The position numbers were made by a program, and so were the translations under genes. 64,000 bases of DNA from Methylotuvimicrobium buryatense 5G (lineage in GTDB: Bacteria > Pseudomonadota > Gammaproteobacteria > Methylococcales > Methylomonadaceae), in contig NZ_KB455575.1 in NCBI RefSeq assembly GCF_000341735.1, positions 526,718 through 590,717 of the forward strand, written 5' to 3'. Shown in pieces: positions 53,442-61,591 of this stretch (the first letter of the stretch is position 1; each line of letters begins with the position of its first letter). Below the pieces are notes generated by a model. It saw only the letters and a list, made by a program, of their open reading frames with translations. It did not search any database and was not told the DNA's origin.

Positions 53442-55481
53442 ATGAAAACGCTTGGAATTTCCTCGTGTTTGTTGATGTCTTCAACGGTAATGGCATTGGA
53501 TTCGGTCGGCTTGAGAATATCTACGATCGAAGCGGAAGGCTGGCAGCTTGAAGGTATAGAGATTCGGTTGTCCGAATTTGCGGCGCCGTCTCAAAATATC
53601 GTTTTATCGGTGCAATCTCTCGGGCTTCCCGCGCCCTTCGATGAAATAACATTCGTCAGCATCGAATGTTCGGATTTCAGTTGGCGCGACGAGGAAATCC
53701 ATTGTTTCAAAGGCAGGGCGGAAATTAAAAGCGCCTGGTTACAATCGCCGGCTTTCGATTTTCGTTTCAGTATCGGTCCCCGGCGTAGTGAAGTACGCAT
53801 CGAACGGCTCAAAGCCGGCGGCGGCGAAGTTGCCGTGCATGCCTCGGTCGAAGACGAACGTTGGGCGCTTCAAGTAAATTCGCGCGGCTTGCAAAGCGAC
53901 GCTATCAAGCCTTTTATCGATTCCGATGACTTTCAAATAGGTGCGGGGCGTGCGGATATCGATGTCTTAGCAGAAGGACCCGGAATCGAATTGGACAAGC
54001 TTTCCGTCTATGCCAGTCTTAAGGGTTTATCCGCACAAGCTACGGACGGTAGTCTTGCCGGAGAAGATATCGATGCCATATGGTCTTTACGGGCGGGTTC
54101 GGCGACAGGCAATTGGCAATGGTTGAGCCGCGCCGAATTTTCCAAAGGAGGATTGTATATCGAGCCCTGGTTTGTCGAACTGTCGCCTGAAACAGTCTCG
54201 ATCAATAGCGCGGGTACTTGGTATGTCGATTCGCGGCGAGTGGACATCGCGCATGTCGATTTTCGCCACCCCGGCGTATTCGAGGTATCCGGAAGCGGCC
54301 AGGTTAAAACGATTCCTTCTTTGAGTCTCGAGCAGGGACGGTTTTTTGTCCAAGCGGAAAATTTGCAGTCTGTATCCGGCATTTATCTCGATTCGCTGCT
54401 CTTGGGTACTCCGGCAGAAGGCATGAGTCTGTCCGGGCGTTTAAGCGCCGACGCTTCGATATATAATAATGCACTGCTCGACCTGGCTTTGAATGTCAGT
54501 AGTTTGAACGTAAGCGACAGCCAATCCCGCTTGGCTTTAATCGATGGAATCGGGGTGTTGCATTGGTCTGGTCGAGAAGGCCCTGCTAGACCTTCAGTCT
54601 TTTCTTGGCAACGGCTGCAATTGGGTAATGTGCCGGTTGACTCGGCTCAAGTTTCGTTTTTGACTGAAGCGACCTCGTTTCGCCTATTAAATAAATCGCG
54701 CTTACCGTTACTTGGCGGTGCTCTAACCATCGAACGTTTCGACTGGACTGCACGCGAAAACGACGAGCACGATTTGTTTTTTATCGGCGAATTGGAAAAT
54801 ATTTCATTAGAAAAGTTGACGCAGGCATTGGATTGGACGCCGATGAGCGGAACGATTAGCGGCAGGATTCCCGGCGTCGATTACCGGGATAATAAACTTG
54901 CCTTGGATGGCGAGTTGACGATCGATGTGTTCGACGGCCGAGTTACGATAAGCCAACTAGCATCCTCCGGCTTATTCAGTGAATTTTCTCAATTCTATGG
55001 TTCGGTCGAAATAGAGAATTTAGATCTGGCGCTATTGACGAGCAAATTTAAATTCGGCGGTATCGAAGGGCGCTTGTCCGGTTTTGTTCGCGATCTCTAT
55101 CTGGAAAATTGGCAGCCGGCGACTTTTTTTGCATGGTTAGGCACGCCGGATGATGACGATTCGAGGCATCGAATCAGCCAAACCGCAGTCGAAAATTTAG
55201 CTAGTATCGGCGGAGGCGGGGCCAACGACCTAATTTCAAGAACCTTTTTAGGTTTTTTCGAGACTTTCGGTTACGAGCGTCTCGGCATCGGCTGTTATTT
55301 GCATAATGGCGTGTGCCAGTTGACAGGTGTAGAGCCGGCCGAGCAAGGGTATTACATCGTCAAAGGCGGCGGTCTGCCGAGAATCGATGTGATGGGGTAT
55401 AATCCCCGAGTTGATTGGAATGTTTTATTGGAGCGTCTGAAGCGCATTACGATGGCCTCAGACGACATGGTCATTGAGTAA
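53442..55481 (+). CDS. YdbH-like intermembrane (AsmA/TamB-like) protein
   Basis: YdbH belongs to the large proteins with repeating beta-groove structure that bridge the inner and outer membranes and are thought to move phospholipids. The 679-residue product has an N-terminal signal/anchor (MKTLGISSCLLMSSTVMA) and long stretches of alternating beta-strands. A C-terminal part, DGRVTISQLASSGLFSEFSQ through SGFVRDLYLENWQPATFFAW (given here only as ends), is typical of the YdbH C-terminal domain. It is followed after 12 bp by a lipoprotein with YnbE/YdbL features, the partners of YdbH in Escherichia coli. That neighbour is the main support. Confidence 0.7.
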   Translation: MKTLGISSCLLMSSTVMALDSVGLRISTIEAEGWQLEGIEIRLSEFAAPSQNIVLSVQSLGLPAPFDEITFVSIECSDFSWRDEEIHCFKGRAEIKSAWLQSPAFDFRFSIGPRRSEVRIERLKAGGGEVAVHASVEDERWALQVNSRGLQSDAIKPFIDSDDFQIGAGRADIDVLAEGPGIELDKLSVYASLKGLSAQATDGSLAGEDIDAIWSLRAGSATGNWQWLSRAEFSKGGLYIEPWFVELSPETVSINSAGTWYVDSRRVDIAHVDFRHPGVFEVSGSGQVKTIPSLSLEQGRFFVQAENLQSVSGIYLDSLLLGTPAEGMSLSGRLSADASIYNNALLDLALNVSSLNVSDSQSRLALIDGIGVLHWSGREGPARPSVFSWQRLQLGNVPVDSAQVSFLTEATSFRLLNKSRLPLLGGALTIERFDWTARENDEHDLFFIGELENISLEKLTQALDWTPMSGTISGRIPGVDYRDNKLALDGELTIDVFDGRVTISQLASSGLFSEFSQFYGSVEIENLDLALLTSKFKFGGIEGRLSGFVRDLYLENWQPATFFAWLGTPDDDDSRHRISQTAVENLASIGGGGANDLISRTFLGFFETFGYERLGIGCYLHNGVCQLTGVEPAEQGYYIVKGGGLPRIDVMGYNPRVDWNVLLERLKRITMASDDMVIE

Positions 55482-55493
55482 CCGGAGTTAAAC

Positions 55494-56078
55494 ATGAAAA
55501 AAATATCATTCATCGGCGCCTTGCTGCTAACGGCTTGTGTGACGATTAATATCTATTTTCCCGCCGCTGCCGCGGAAAAAGCGGCGGATCAAATCATTAA
55601 AGATATACAGCAAACGACCGATTCGCCCGTGAGTCCCAGTAGCAGTTTGTGGGATTGGCGGATCGCTTTCTATCAAGCGATAGACGGGGTATTGAATGTC
55701 GTCATTGCGCCGGCTCATGCCCAGCAAGCCGATCTGTCGATCGACTCGCCCGAAATCAGACGCCTGACCGCATCAATGCAAAGCCGTTTTTCGTCGCTGA
55801 AACCGTTTTACGATGCAGGCTACGTTGGCATCGGTTCGGATGGCCTGTTAGTCGTCAGGAATGCCTCTGCCGTGCCTTTGCGCGATAGAACACAGGTGAA
55901 TCGTTTGGTGGCCGCCGAGAACGCCGATCGTAATCAGTTATACCAGGCTATTGCCAATGCCAACGGCCAACCCAATTGGTTCGCTCAGATCAAATCGACG
56001 TTTGCCGCGCGTTGGGTCAGTAATGCGCAGTCCGGCTGGTGGTATCAAATGCCGAACGGCAGTTGGAGACAAAAATAA
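55494..56078 (+). CDS. Lipoprotein joining YnbE-like and YdbL-like (DUF1318) parts
   Basis: The 194-residue product has a lipoprotein signal with lipobox LLTAC (Cys about 15), followed at once by VTINIYFPAAAAEKAADQII, a YnbE-like strand. A linker follows, then a DUF1318/YdbL domain (about 85-194) with SRFSSLKPFYDAGYVGIG, LRDRTQVNRLVAAENADR and a C-terminal WWYQMPNGSW. In Escherichia coli YnbE and YdbL are separate proteins in the ydbH-ynbE-ydbL operon; YnbE stacks on YdbH to complete an intermembrane bridge. Here both appear in one chain right behind the ydbH-like gene. Confidence 0.75.
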   Translation: MKKISFIGALLLTACVTINIYFPAAAAEKAADQIIKDIQQTTDSPVSPSSSLWDWRIAFYQAIDGVLNVVIAPAHAQQADLSIDSPEIRRLTASMQSRFSSLKPFYDAGYVGIGSDGLLVVRNASAVPLRDRTQVNRLVAAENADRNQLYQAIANANGQPNWFAQIKSTFAARWVSNAQSGWWYQMPNGSWRQK

Positions 56079-56080
56079 GC

Positions 56081-57424
56081 ATGGCGCGGAGAAAAAGGGA
56101 ACGTAAAAAATTACCGGACACCCCCGTTAAAACCATCATCGATTCGCTGACGCATGACGGGCGAGGGGTTGCCCATGTAGACGGCAAGGCGGTATTTATC
56201 GATGCGGCCTTGCCGGGTGAGGAACTCGAATTTGTCTATACCGACATTCGCCGCGATTTCGCCGAAGGCCGGGTCGTCAAGCTATTGAATAAGGCCGAGT
56301 GCCGCGTCGAGGCCGAATGCCCGCATTATGACGTATGCGGGGGCTGCAGTTTTCAGCATGTCGCTTCAAGCGAGCAAATCCATATTAAAGAGGAATTGCT
56401 GAAAGAGCAGTTTAAACGCATCGGTAAGCTCGATATTCCCGAAATTTGGCCGTCATTGGACGGGCCGCATTGGGGTTATCGGCGCAAGGCGCGCATGGGT
56501 GTCAAATATGTCGCGAAAAAAGGCAGAGTGCTCGTCGGTTTTCGCGAAAAGCGCCAACCGTTTTTGGCCGAGATCGAAAGCTGTAAGGTCATGCATCCGG
56601 TTATCGGAACGCGCTTAATGGCTTTATCGGAGATGATCGGCGGCTTGACGATCAGAGAGAAAATTCCGCAAATCGAAGTTGCGATCGGCGATGAGGATTG
56701 CGTGCTTGCGGTACGCGTACTGGAGCCGCCGACCGACGAGGATAAGGAGCGAATGCGGTCTTTTGCACATAAGCATAATGTGACCTTGTGTCTACAGTCG
56801 AAAGGCCCCGATACGATTGCGCCGATTGATGGCGAACCGGTAGTAACCCCGACCTATGCTTTGCCGGAGCACGATATTGTATTCCGGTTCAGACCGGCGA
56901 TGTTTACGCAAGTCAATTATGAAATCAACCGGCTAATGGTCAACCGGGTCATTGAAGCGTTGGATTTAACTAAGGACGATGTCGTGCTGGATTTGTTCTG
57001 CGGGCTTGGAAACTTTACCTTGCCGATGGCTCGTTATGCAGGGAAAGTGGTCGGTATCGAAGGCGATTTGCCGTTGGTCAATCATGCACGGGCGAATGCC
57101 CGCTTAAACAATCTGGATAATGTCGAGTTTCACGCAGCCGACTTGAGCAAGGCGATTGTCGATTTACCGTGGGCGAAACAGCGCTATAACAAAATTTTGC
57201 TCGATCCGTCGCGAGCCGGCGCATCGGAGGTATTGCATCATTTCAAGCAATGGCAGCCCGAAAGTATCGTCTATGTCTCGTGTAATCCGTCGACCTTGGC
57301 CCGCGATGCAGGCATTCTGGTGAACGATTTAGGTTTTAAACTGGTAAAAGCCGGCGTCATGAATATGTTCCCGCAAACCGCGCATGTGGAATCGATTGCG
57401 CTGTTTAATGCCGCTGATCGGTGA
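56081..57424 (+). CDS. rlmD: 23S rRNA m5U1939 methyltransferase RlmD
   Basis: RlmD methylates uridine 1939 of 23S rRNA. The 447-residue product starts at 56081, two bases after the preceding stop. It has an N-terminal TRAM domain (KTIIDSLTHDGRGVAHVDG), the [4Fe-4S] cysteines in ECPHYDVCGGCSFQH near residue 85, the SAM motif VLDLFCGLGNFTLP near residue 305 and the catalytic cysteine in YVSCNPSTLARD near residue 405. It ends the probable cysM-ydbH-lipoprotein-rlmD operon. Confidence 0.95.
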   Translation: MARRKRERKKLPDTPVKTIIDSLTHDGRGVAHVDGKAVFIDAALPGEELEFVYTDIRRDFAEGRVVKLLNKAECRVEAECPHYDVCGGCSFQHVASSEQIHIKEELLKEQFKRIGKLDIPEIWPSLDGPHWGYRRKARMGVKYVAKKGRVLVGFREKRQPFLAEIESCKVMHPVIGTRLMALSEMIGGLTIREKIPQIEVAIGDEDCVLAVRVLEPPTDEDKERMRSFAHKHNVTLCLQSKGPDTIAPIDGEPVVTPTYALPEHDIVFRFRPAMFTQVNYEINRLMVNRVIEALDLTKDDVVLDLFCGLGNFTLPMARYAGKVVGIEGDLPLVNHARANARLNNLDNVEFHAADLSKAIVDLPWAKQRYNKILLDPSRAGASEVLHHFKQWQPESIVYVSCNPSTLARDAGILVNDLGFKLVKAGVMNMFPQTAHVESIALFNAADR

Positions 57425-57535
57425 ATGAAAAGGGCAATAAACATCAATTCGGAATCGACGCGCCTATCGAAGGGGGCGGGCCTATGATGAAATCAAATCG
57501 ATAAATAATACGTTTAATAATTCAAAGGTTAAAAA

Positions 57536-58081
57536 ATGGTAAATAAAGTATATCAAATCAAAGTTTCGTTGGATGGTTCTACTCCACCTATTTGGCGCCG
57601 TTTATTGGTATCGGAAGACGCGAATTTGCAGCAATTGCACGATATTATTCAAGTTTCGATGGGATGGTTTGAATCGCATTTGCATCAGTTTATCGCCGAT
57701 GGCGTTTTTTACGGCGTACCGGACGAAGAGTTTGACTTAAAGGATGAAAGTCAACATACGATTTCTGAGCTTCTGAATCAGGAAATGCAGGAAATTAAAT
57801 ACGAATACGATTTCGGCGATAGTTGGATGCATACGATTACACTAGAAAAAATCCTATCTAACGATGACAATGGCGGCCATTTGCCTCGTTGTATAGAAGG
57901 CGAACGCGCAGCACCGCCTGAAGACTGTGGTGGTATTCCAGGTTATGAAAACTTGCTCAAAATCCTAAGCGATCCGGAAAATCCGCAATATGATGAAATG
58001 CACGAATGGTTGTCAATCGATGAATTCGACCCGGCCTATTTCGATATGGCAGATGTTAATGACGAGTTGCTGGATTTATAG
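57536..58081 (+). CDS. Plasmid pRiA4b ORF-3 family protein
   Basis: The family, named after a plasmid frame, is widespread and of unknown function. The 181-residue product has the typical start VYQIKVSLDGSTPPIWRRLLV, here split as VYQIKVSLDGS and PPIWRRLLV, then LQQLHDIIQVSMGW, HLHQFIADG, YEYDFGDSWMHTI and the acidic CIEGERAAPPEDCGGIPGY. It has its own 111-bp leader after rlmD. A purine array (GTGAAAG then AGGAAAG units) begins directly after its stop codon. Confidence 0.88.
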   Translation: MVNKVYQIKVSLDGSTPPIWRRLLVSEDANLQQLHDIIQVSMGWFESHLHQFIADGVFYGVPDEEFDLKDESQHTISELLNQEMQEIKYEYDFGDSWMHTITLEKILSNDDNGGHLPRCIEGERAAPPEDCGGIPGYENLLKILSDPENPQYDEMHEWLSIDEFDPAYFDMADVNDELLDL

Positions 58082-58234
58082 GTGAAAGAGGAAAGAGGAA
58101 AGAGGAAAGAGGAAATTAGGATTTGACTAGCGGTTAAAATGTCGCACCATTTCACTATTCACTATTCACTATTCACTATTCACTATTCACTATTCACTAT
58201 TCACTATTCACTATTCACTATTCACTCTTCACTA
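58082..58234 (+). repeat. Two-part tandem array: AGGAAAG units then CACTATT heptamers
   Basis: GTGAAAGAGGAAAGAGG-type units (about 58082-58115) are followed by a spacer resembling that at 8490-8530 (ATTAGGATTTGAC against ATCAGGACTTGAC). Then come ten perfect CACTATT units (58153-58222) and a CACTCTT variant. The array begins right after a stop codon and ends about 10 bases before the L,D-transpeptidase start, so it lies inside or beside that gene's leader. Confidence 0.9.
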
Positions 58235-58242
58235 ATAAACCC

Positions 58243-58731
58243 ATGAAATCTAACTCATTCATCGACATTTCGATTCCCGTGCAACGATTGGTAATTGTCG
58301 ATGAAGGTAGGGTTGTAAAGTCGTATCCCGTTTCTACGGCAAAAAACGGCGCCGGCGAATTGAGGGGCAGCGAATGTACGCCGCGCGGCTGGCATAAGAT
58401 TCGCGCGAAAATCGGTGAGGGTATTCCTGTCTATTCCGTTTTCAAAGCACGTAGGCCGACCGGTGAGATTTATTCACCGGAATTAGGCAAGCAATTTCCG
58501 GAACGCGATTGGATTTTGACTCGAATTCTCTGGTTGGGCGGCCTCGAGCCGGGAAAAAACCGTTACGGTTCAGTCGATACGGCCTGGCGTTATATTTACA
58601 TTCACGGTTGCCCCGACGAACTGATGAACGGCAAGCCCGAATCGCACGGCTGCATTCGTATGATCAATGCCGATCTGATCGATTTATTCGAGCGCGTTGC
58701 GATCAATACCGAAGTTTATATTCATGAATAA
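58243..58731 (+). CDS. L,D-transpeptidase (YkuD-fold) without signal peptide
   Basis: YkuD enzymes cross-link peptidoglycan or attach lipoproteins through a catalytic cysteine. The 162-residue product is essentially the catalytic domain: IPVQRLVIVDEGRVVKSYPVS at the start (in part), STPRGWHK-like CTPRGWHKI, and the active-site signature YIHGC followed by SHGCIRM near residue 135. No signal peptide or anchor is visible, so it may act in the cytoplasm, be exported in another way, or the start is further upstream inside the heptamer array (not supported). It is followed 15 bases on by truA. Confidence 0.88.
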   Translation: MKSNSFIDISIPVQRLVIVDEGRVVKSYPVSTAKNGAGELRGSECTPRGWHKIRAKIGEGIPVYSVFKARRPTGEIYSPELGKQFPERDWILTRILWLGGLEPGKNRYGSVDTAWRYIYIHGCPDELMNGKPESHGCIRMINADLIDLFERVAINTEVYIHE

Positions 58732-58745
58732 ATTATTAGATTGAG

Positions 58746-59564
58746 ATGCCTAGAATCGTTTTAGGAATCGAATACGACGGTAGCGCTTTTTTCGGTTGGC
58801 AATGGCAAACCGCGCGGCGCACCGTTCAATCCGAGTTGGAAACTGCACTGTCCAAAATCGCCGACGAGCCGATTACGATAATCTGTGCGGGCCGGACCGA
58901 TGCCGGCGTGCATGCGCTCGAGCAGGTGGTGCATTTCGACACGCAAGCCGAGCGATCTATGTACGGATGGATGATGGGCGGGAATACGCATTTGCCCGAT
59001 GACATCAGGATTATTTGGGCGCAACAGGCGGTTTTCGATTTTCATGCCCGTTACAGCGCTATTGCCCGGTTTTATCGCTATGTCATCTTGAACAGGCCGA
59101 TGAAATCGGCGTTGCTGCGCAAACAAGTCACATGGTGCTATCAGTCGCTTGATGCCGATAAAATGCATCGAGCGGCACAATATTTGATTGGCGACCATGA
59201 CTTTTCGTCGTTCAGGGCGCAAGGCTGTCAATCCAAAAGTCCTTGCCGCATGATGCATTTTATCGATGTTTACCGCGAACAGGAAAAGGTCATTATGGAT
59301 ATTTCGGCCAATGCGTTTTTGCACCACATGGTCAGAAACATTGCCGGCGTGTTGATGGAAATCGGTATGGATAAACAGCCGGTCGATTGGGCACAAGAAT
59401 TATTGTTGATCAAGGATCGCGATCAAGGCGGAATCACAGCGCCGCCCGATGGCTTGTATTTAGGTGGCGTTTATTATCCGGAACATTACGGCATTACTAA
59501 GCATCCGGTATTCGATAAACTGCCGTCCGATGCAAAACGTTTCGATGATCGTCCGAAAGTTTAA
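58746..59564 (+). CDS. truA: tRNA pseudouridine synthase A
   Basis: TruA converts uridines 38-40 of the tRNA anticodon arm to pseudouridine. The 272-residue product begins RIVLGIEYDGSAFFGWQWQ, has the catalytic aspartate in CAGRTDAGVHALEQV near residue 52, the DDIRIIWA and FHARYSA segments, and the C-terminal NAFLHHMVRNIAG motif near residue 195. Length is as expected. It is probably co-transcribed with the L,D-transpeptidase gene. Confidence 0.96.
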   Translation: MPRIVLGIEYDGSAFFGWQWQTARRTVQSELETALSKIADEPITIICAGRTDAGVHALEQVVHFDTQAERSMYGWMMGGNTHLPDDIRIIWAQQAVFDFHARYSAIARFYRYVILNRPMKSALLRKQVTWCYQSLDADKMHRAAQYLIGDHDFSSFRAQGCQSKSPCRMMHFIDVYREQEKVIMDISANAFLHHMVRNIAGVLMEIGMDKQPVDWAQELLLIKDRDQGGITAPPDGLYLGGVYYPEHYGITKHPVFDKLPSDAKRFDDRPKV

Positions 59565-59683
59565 ATTATAGCGCTTCCAGTGATGACTTCATACAAAGCC
59601 TTTTTTACTGTAAAAGTTCGTAGATTTGGGTTCTTTATCTAATTTTTCGATATAAGAAGCTCGGCAGAGAAAATGCCGGTTCC

Positions 59684-59792
59684 GGAGAGGGTGCGGTTGC
59701 TCGACCGACAGGCGTCGGCGGCAAGGACAGCCGCCGTCGAGCCTACATGGACGTATTCACGGCGTCTTGTCGGGCGAGTGACCGCACCCTCC
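59684..59792. repeat. B-type palindromic repeat, first of a tandem pair
   Basis: Outer arms GGAGAGGGTGCGG and CCGCACCCTCC pair; within them TCGACCGACAGGCGTC faces GTCTTGTCGGGCGAGT. An inner GGCGGC...GCCGCC hairpin precedes the core CATGGACGTATTCACGGCG. Confidence 0.85.
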
Positions 59793-59880
59793 AACACCAA
59801 GAGCTTTCATTTGCCGAGGCGATGCTTGGCCTTTATGAACGTTACTGTGAAAGTGCGCCATCTAAAGTACGCGATCAAAA

Positions 59881-59985
59881 TAGGGTGCGGTTTCTCGACA
59901 GACAGGTGTCGGCGGTAGGGAAAGCCGCCGTCAAGCTTACATGGATGTATTCACAGCGTCCTGTTTGGCGAGTTACTGCACCCTA
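59881..59985. repeat. B-type palindromic repeat, second of a tandem pair
   Basis: Arms TAGGGTGCGG and TGCACCCTA enclose CTCGACAGACAGGTGTCGGC, GCCGCCGTCAAGC and a core with two changes, CATGGATGTATTCACAGCG. It lies about 90 bp from the end of the first copy, same orientation. Confidence 0.85.
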
Positions 59986-60217
59986 ACCGCCCAGAGTATT
60001 TTCATTATCCGGGGTAATGAAAGTAACTTCATGTACTTCATGGATAAACTACCGAATTTAGATTAATGCGCTTGTCATGGTATCGTTTCCTTTTACGTTT
60101 CTTAAATACCCTAGGATGTTATAAAATTGCAATCTTGTTCATCGGCATTTGATGCTGTGTTCTCAAACATTGCGGATACTTGGATGACTCCGAACGGTTC
60201 CCCTCTTTCTCTATTAA

Positions 60218-61591
60218 ATGTCGCTATCTAAAATCATCAATCAACCACTTCCATATTTCGAAGATAGTGCTCGCTTGTTCGCACCGCTTGCCGGTAAACC
60301 TTGGGCGGTGTTTTTGGATAGCGGATATCCGGTTAGTCGACATGGCTGTTTCGATATCATCGCCGCCGATCCGGTTTGCACCTTAGTCACACATGGAAAT
60401 GTCACTAAGATCAAGCGGGGGGGTGTTGTCAGCGAATCGACCGACGATCCTTTTGAATTGGTTAAAAAACAATTACTACCGAAGCGGTCGGGATTCGACG
60501 ATTTGCCATTCAATGGTGGCGCTATCGGATATTTTTCCTACGATTTGGCCCGCCGCTTGGAAAAACTACCGGTCATTGCGCGAGATGCCGAAAATATTGC
60601 CGAAATGGCGGTCGGTATTTACGAATGGGCTGTTATTGTCGATCATCAGTTGCGGCGCAGCCGCTTGGTCGGTTACCTCGATGAAGCACAATTGGTGGAT
60701 TTGACGGCATTGTTTAGCCGATTGCCGGAAGAGGGGGCTCAAAATGTGTTCCGTGTCACGGGGTCTGTCGAAGCCAACTTCGATCTGGCGGATTATGCCG
60801 AAGCCTTTAGTCGTATCAAAAAATATTTGAAAGATGGCGATTGTTACCAAGTCAATCTTGCCCAGCGTTTCAGTGCACCATGCCATGGCGATCCTTGGGC
60901 GGCTTATTTGAAACTGCGAAAATTAAATTCGGCGCCGTTTAGCGCATATATGAATACGCCGGAGGCATCCGTATTGAGTTCCTCGCCGGAGCGTTTTTTA
61001 AAGCTTCGTGACGGCTTTGTCGAAACCAAGCCGATCAAAGGAACGCGCCCGAGGAAATCTAGTCACGCCGACGACCTGGATCAAATCAGTCAGTTGGAAA
61101 GCAGCAAGAAAGATCGTGCCGAAAATGTCATGATCGTCGACTTATTGCGTAACGATATCAGTAAAACTTGCAAAAAAGGTTCCGTTAAAGTTCCCCGTTT
61201 ATTCGATATCGAAAGTTATGCGACGGTGCATCACTTGGTTAGCACGGTTACCGGCGAGTTGGCAGATGGGCGGCATAGTTTGGACTTATTGAGAAGCTGT
61301 TTTCCCGGAGGTTCGATTACCGGTGCGCCAAAGATCAGGGCGATGCAGATCATCGAAGAATTGGAGCCGCATCGGCGGGGTGTTTATTGCGGAGCGATCG
61401 GCTATATGGGTTTCGACGGCAATATGGATACCAATATTGCGATCAGAACCTTGGTGCATTCGGATGATACGATCCGTTTTTGGGCCGGCGGCGGTATCGT
61501 CAACGACTCGGTGATGGAAGAGGAATACCAGGAGTGCTTCGACAAAGCCTCGGCGATGATATCGGTTTTACGTCAGTTGACGGTTGCATGA
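60218..61591 (+). CDS. pabB: Aminodeoxychorismate synthase component I
   Basis: PabB turns chorismate and ammonia into aminodeoxychorismate for p-aminobenzoate, used in folate and, in methylotrophs, in tetrahydromethanopterin-type cofactors. The 457-residue product has the chorismate-binding domain with the PabB-type lysine in ETKPIKGTRPR near residue 275, the NVMIVDLLRNDIS motif near 310, and the FPGGSITGAPKIRAM segment near 370. No fused PabA or PabC domain is present. The stop overlaps the next start by ATGA. Confidence 0.92.
   Translation: MSLSKIINQPLPYFEDSARLFAPLAGKPWAVFLDSGYPVSRHGCFDIIAADPVCTLVTHGNVTKIKRGGVVSESTDDPFELVKKQLLPKRSGFDDLPFNGGAIGYFSYDLARRLEKLPVIARDAENIAEMAVGIYEWAVIVDHQLRRSRLVGYLDEAQLVDLTALFSRLPEEGAQNVFRVTGSVEANFDLADYAEAFSRIKKYLKDGDCYQVNLAQRFSAPCHGDPWAAYLKLRKLNSAPFSAYMNTPEASVLSSSPERFLKLRDGFVETKPIKGTRPRKSSHADDLDQISQLESSKKDRAENVMIVDLLRNDISKTCKKGSVKVPRLFDIESYATVHHLVSTVTGELADGRHSLDLLRSCFPGGSITGAPKIRAMQIIEELEPHRRGVYCGAIGYMGFDGNMDTNIAIRTLVHSDDTIRFWAGGGIVNDSVMEEEYQECFDKASAMISVLRQLTVA

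Larger units (their letters stand above)
59565..60217. other. Gene-free gap with two B-type repeats
   Basis: No gene is supported in these 653 bp. Two B-type hairpins in the same orientation lie at 59684-59792 and 59881-59985. The remaining AT-rich 200 bp before pabB probably contains its promoter; I see no clear element. Confidence 0.5.

Noticed and set aside
58761-59396. Long open frame antisense to truA (211 codons)
   Set aside because: It lies fully within truA, which carries all family motifs; no sign of independent coding.
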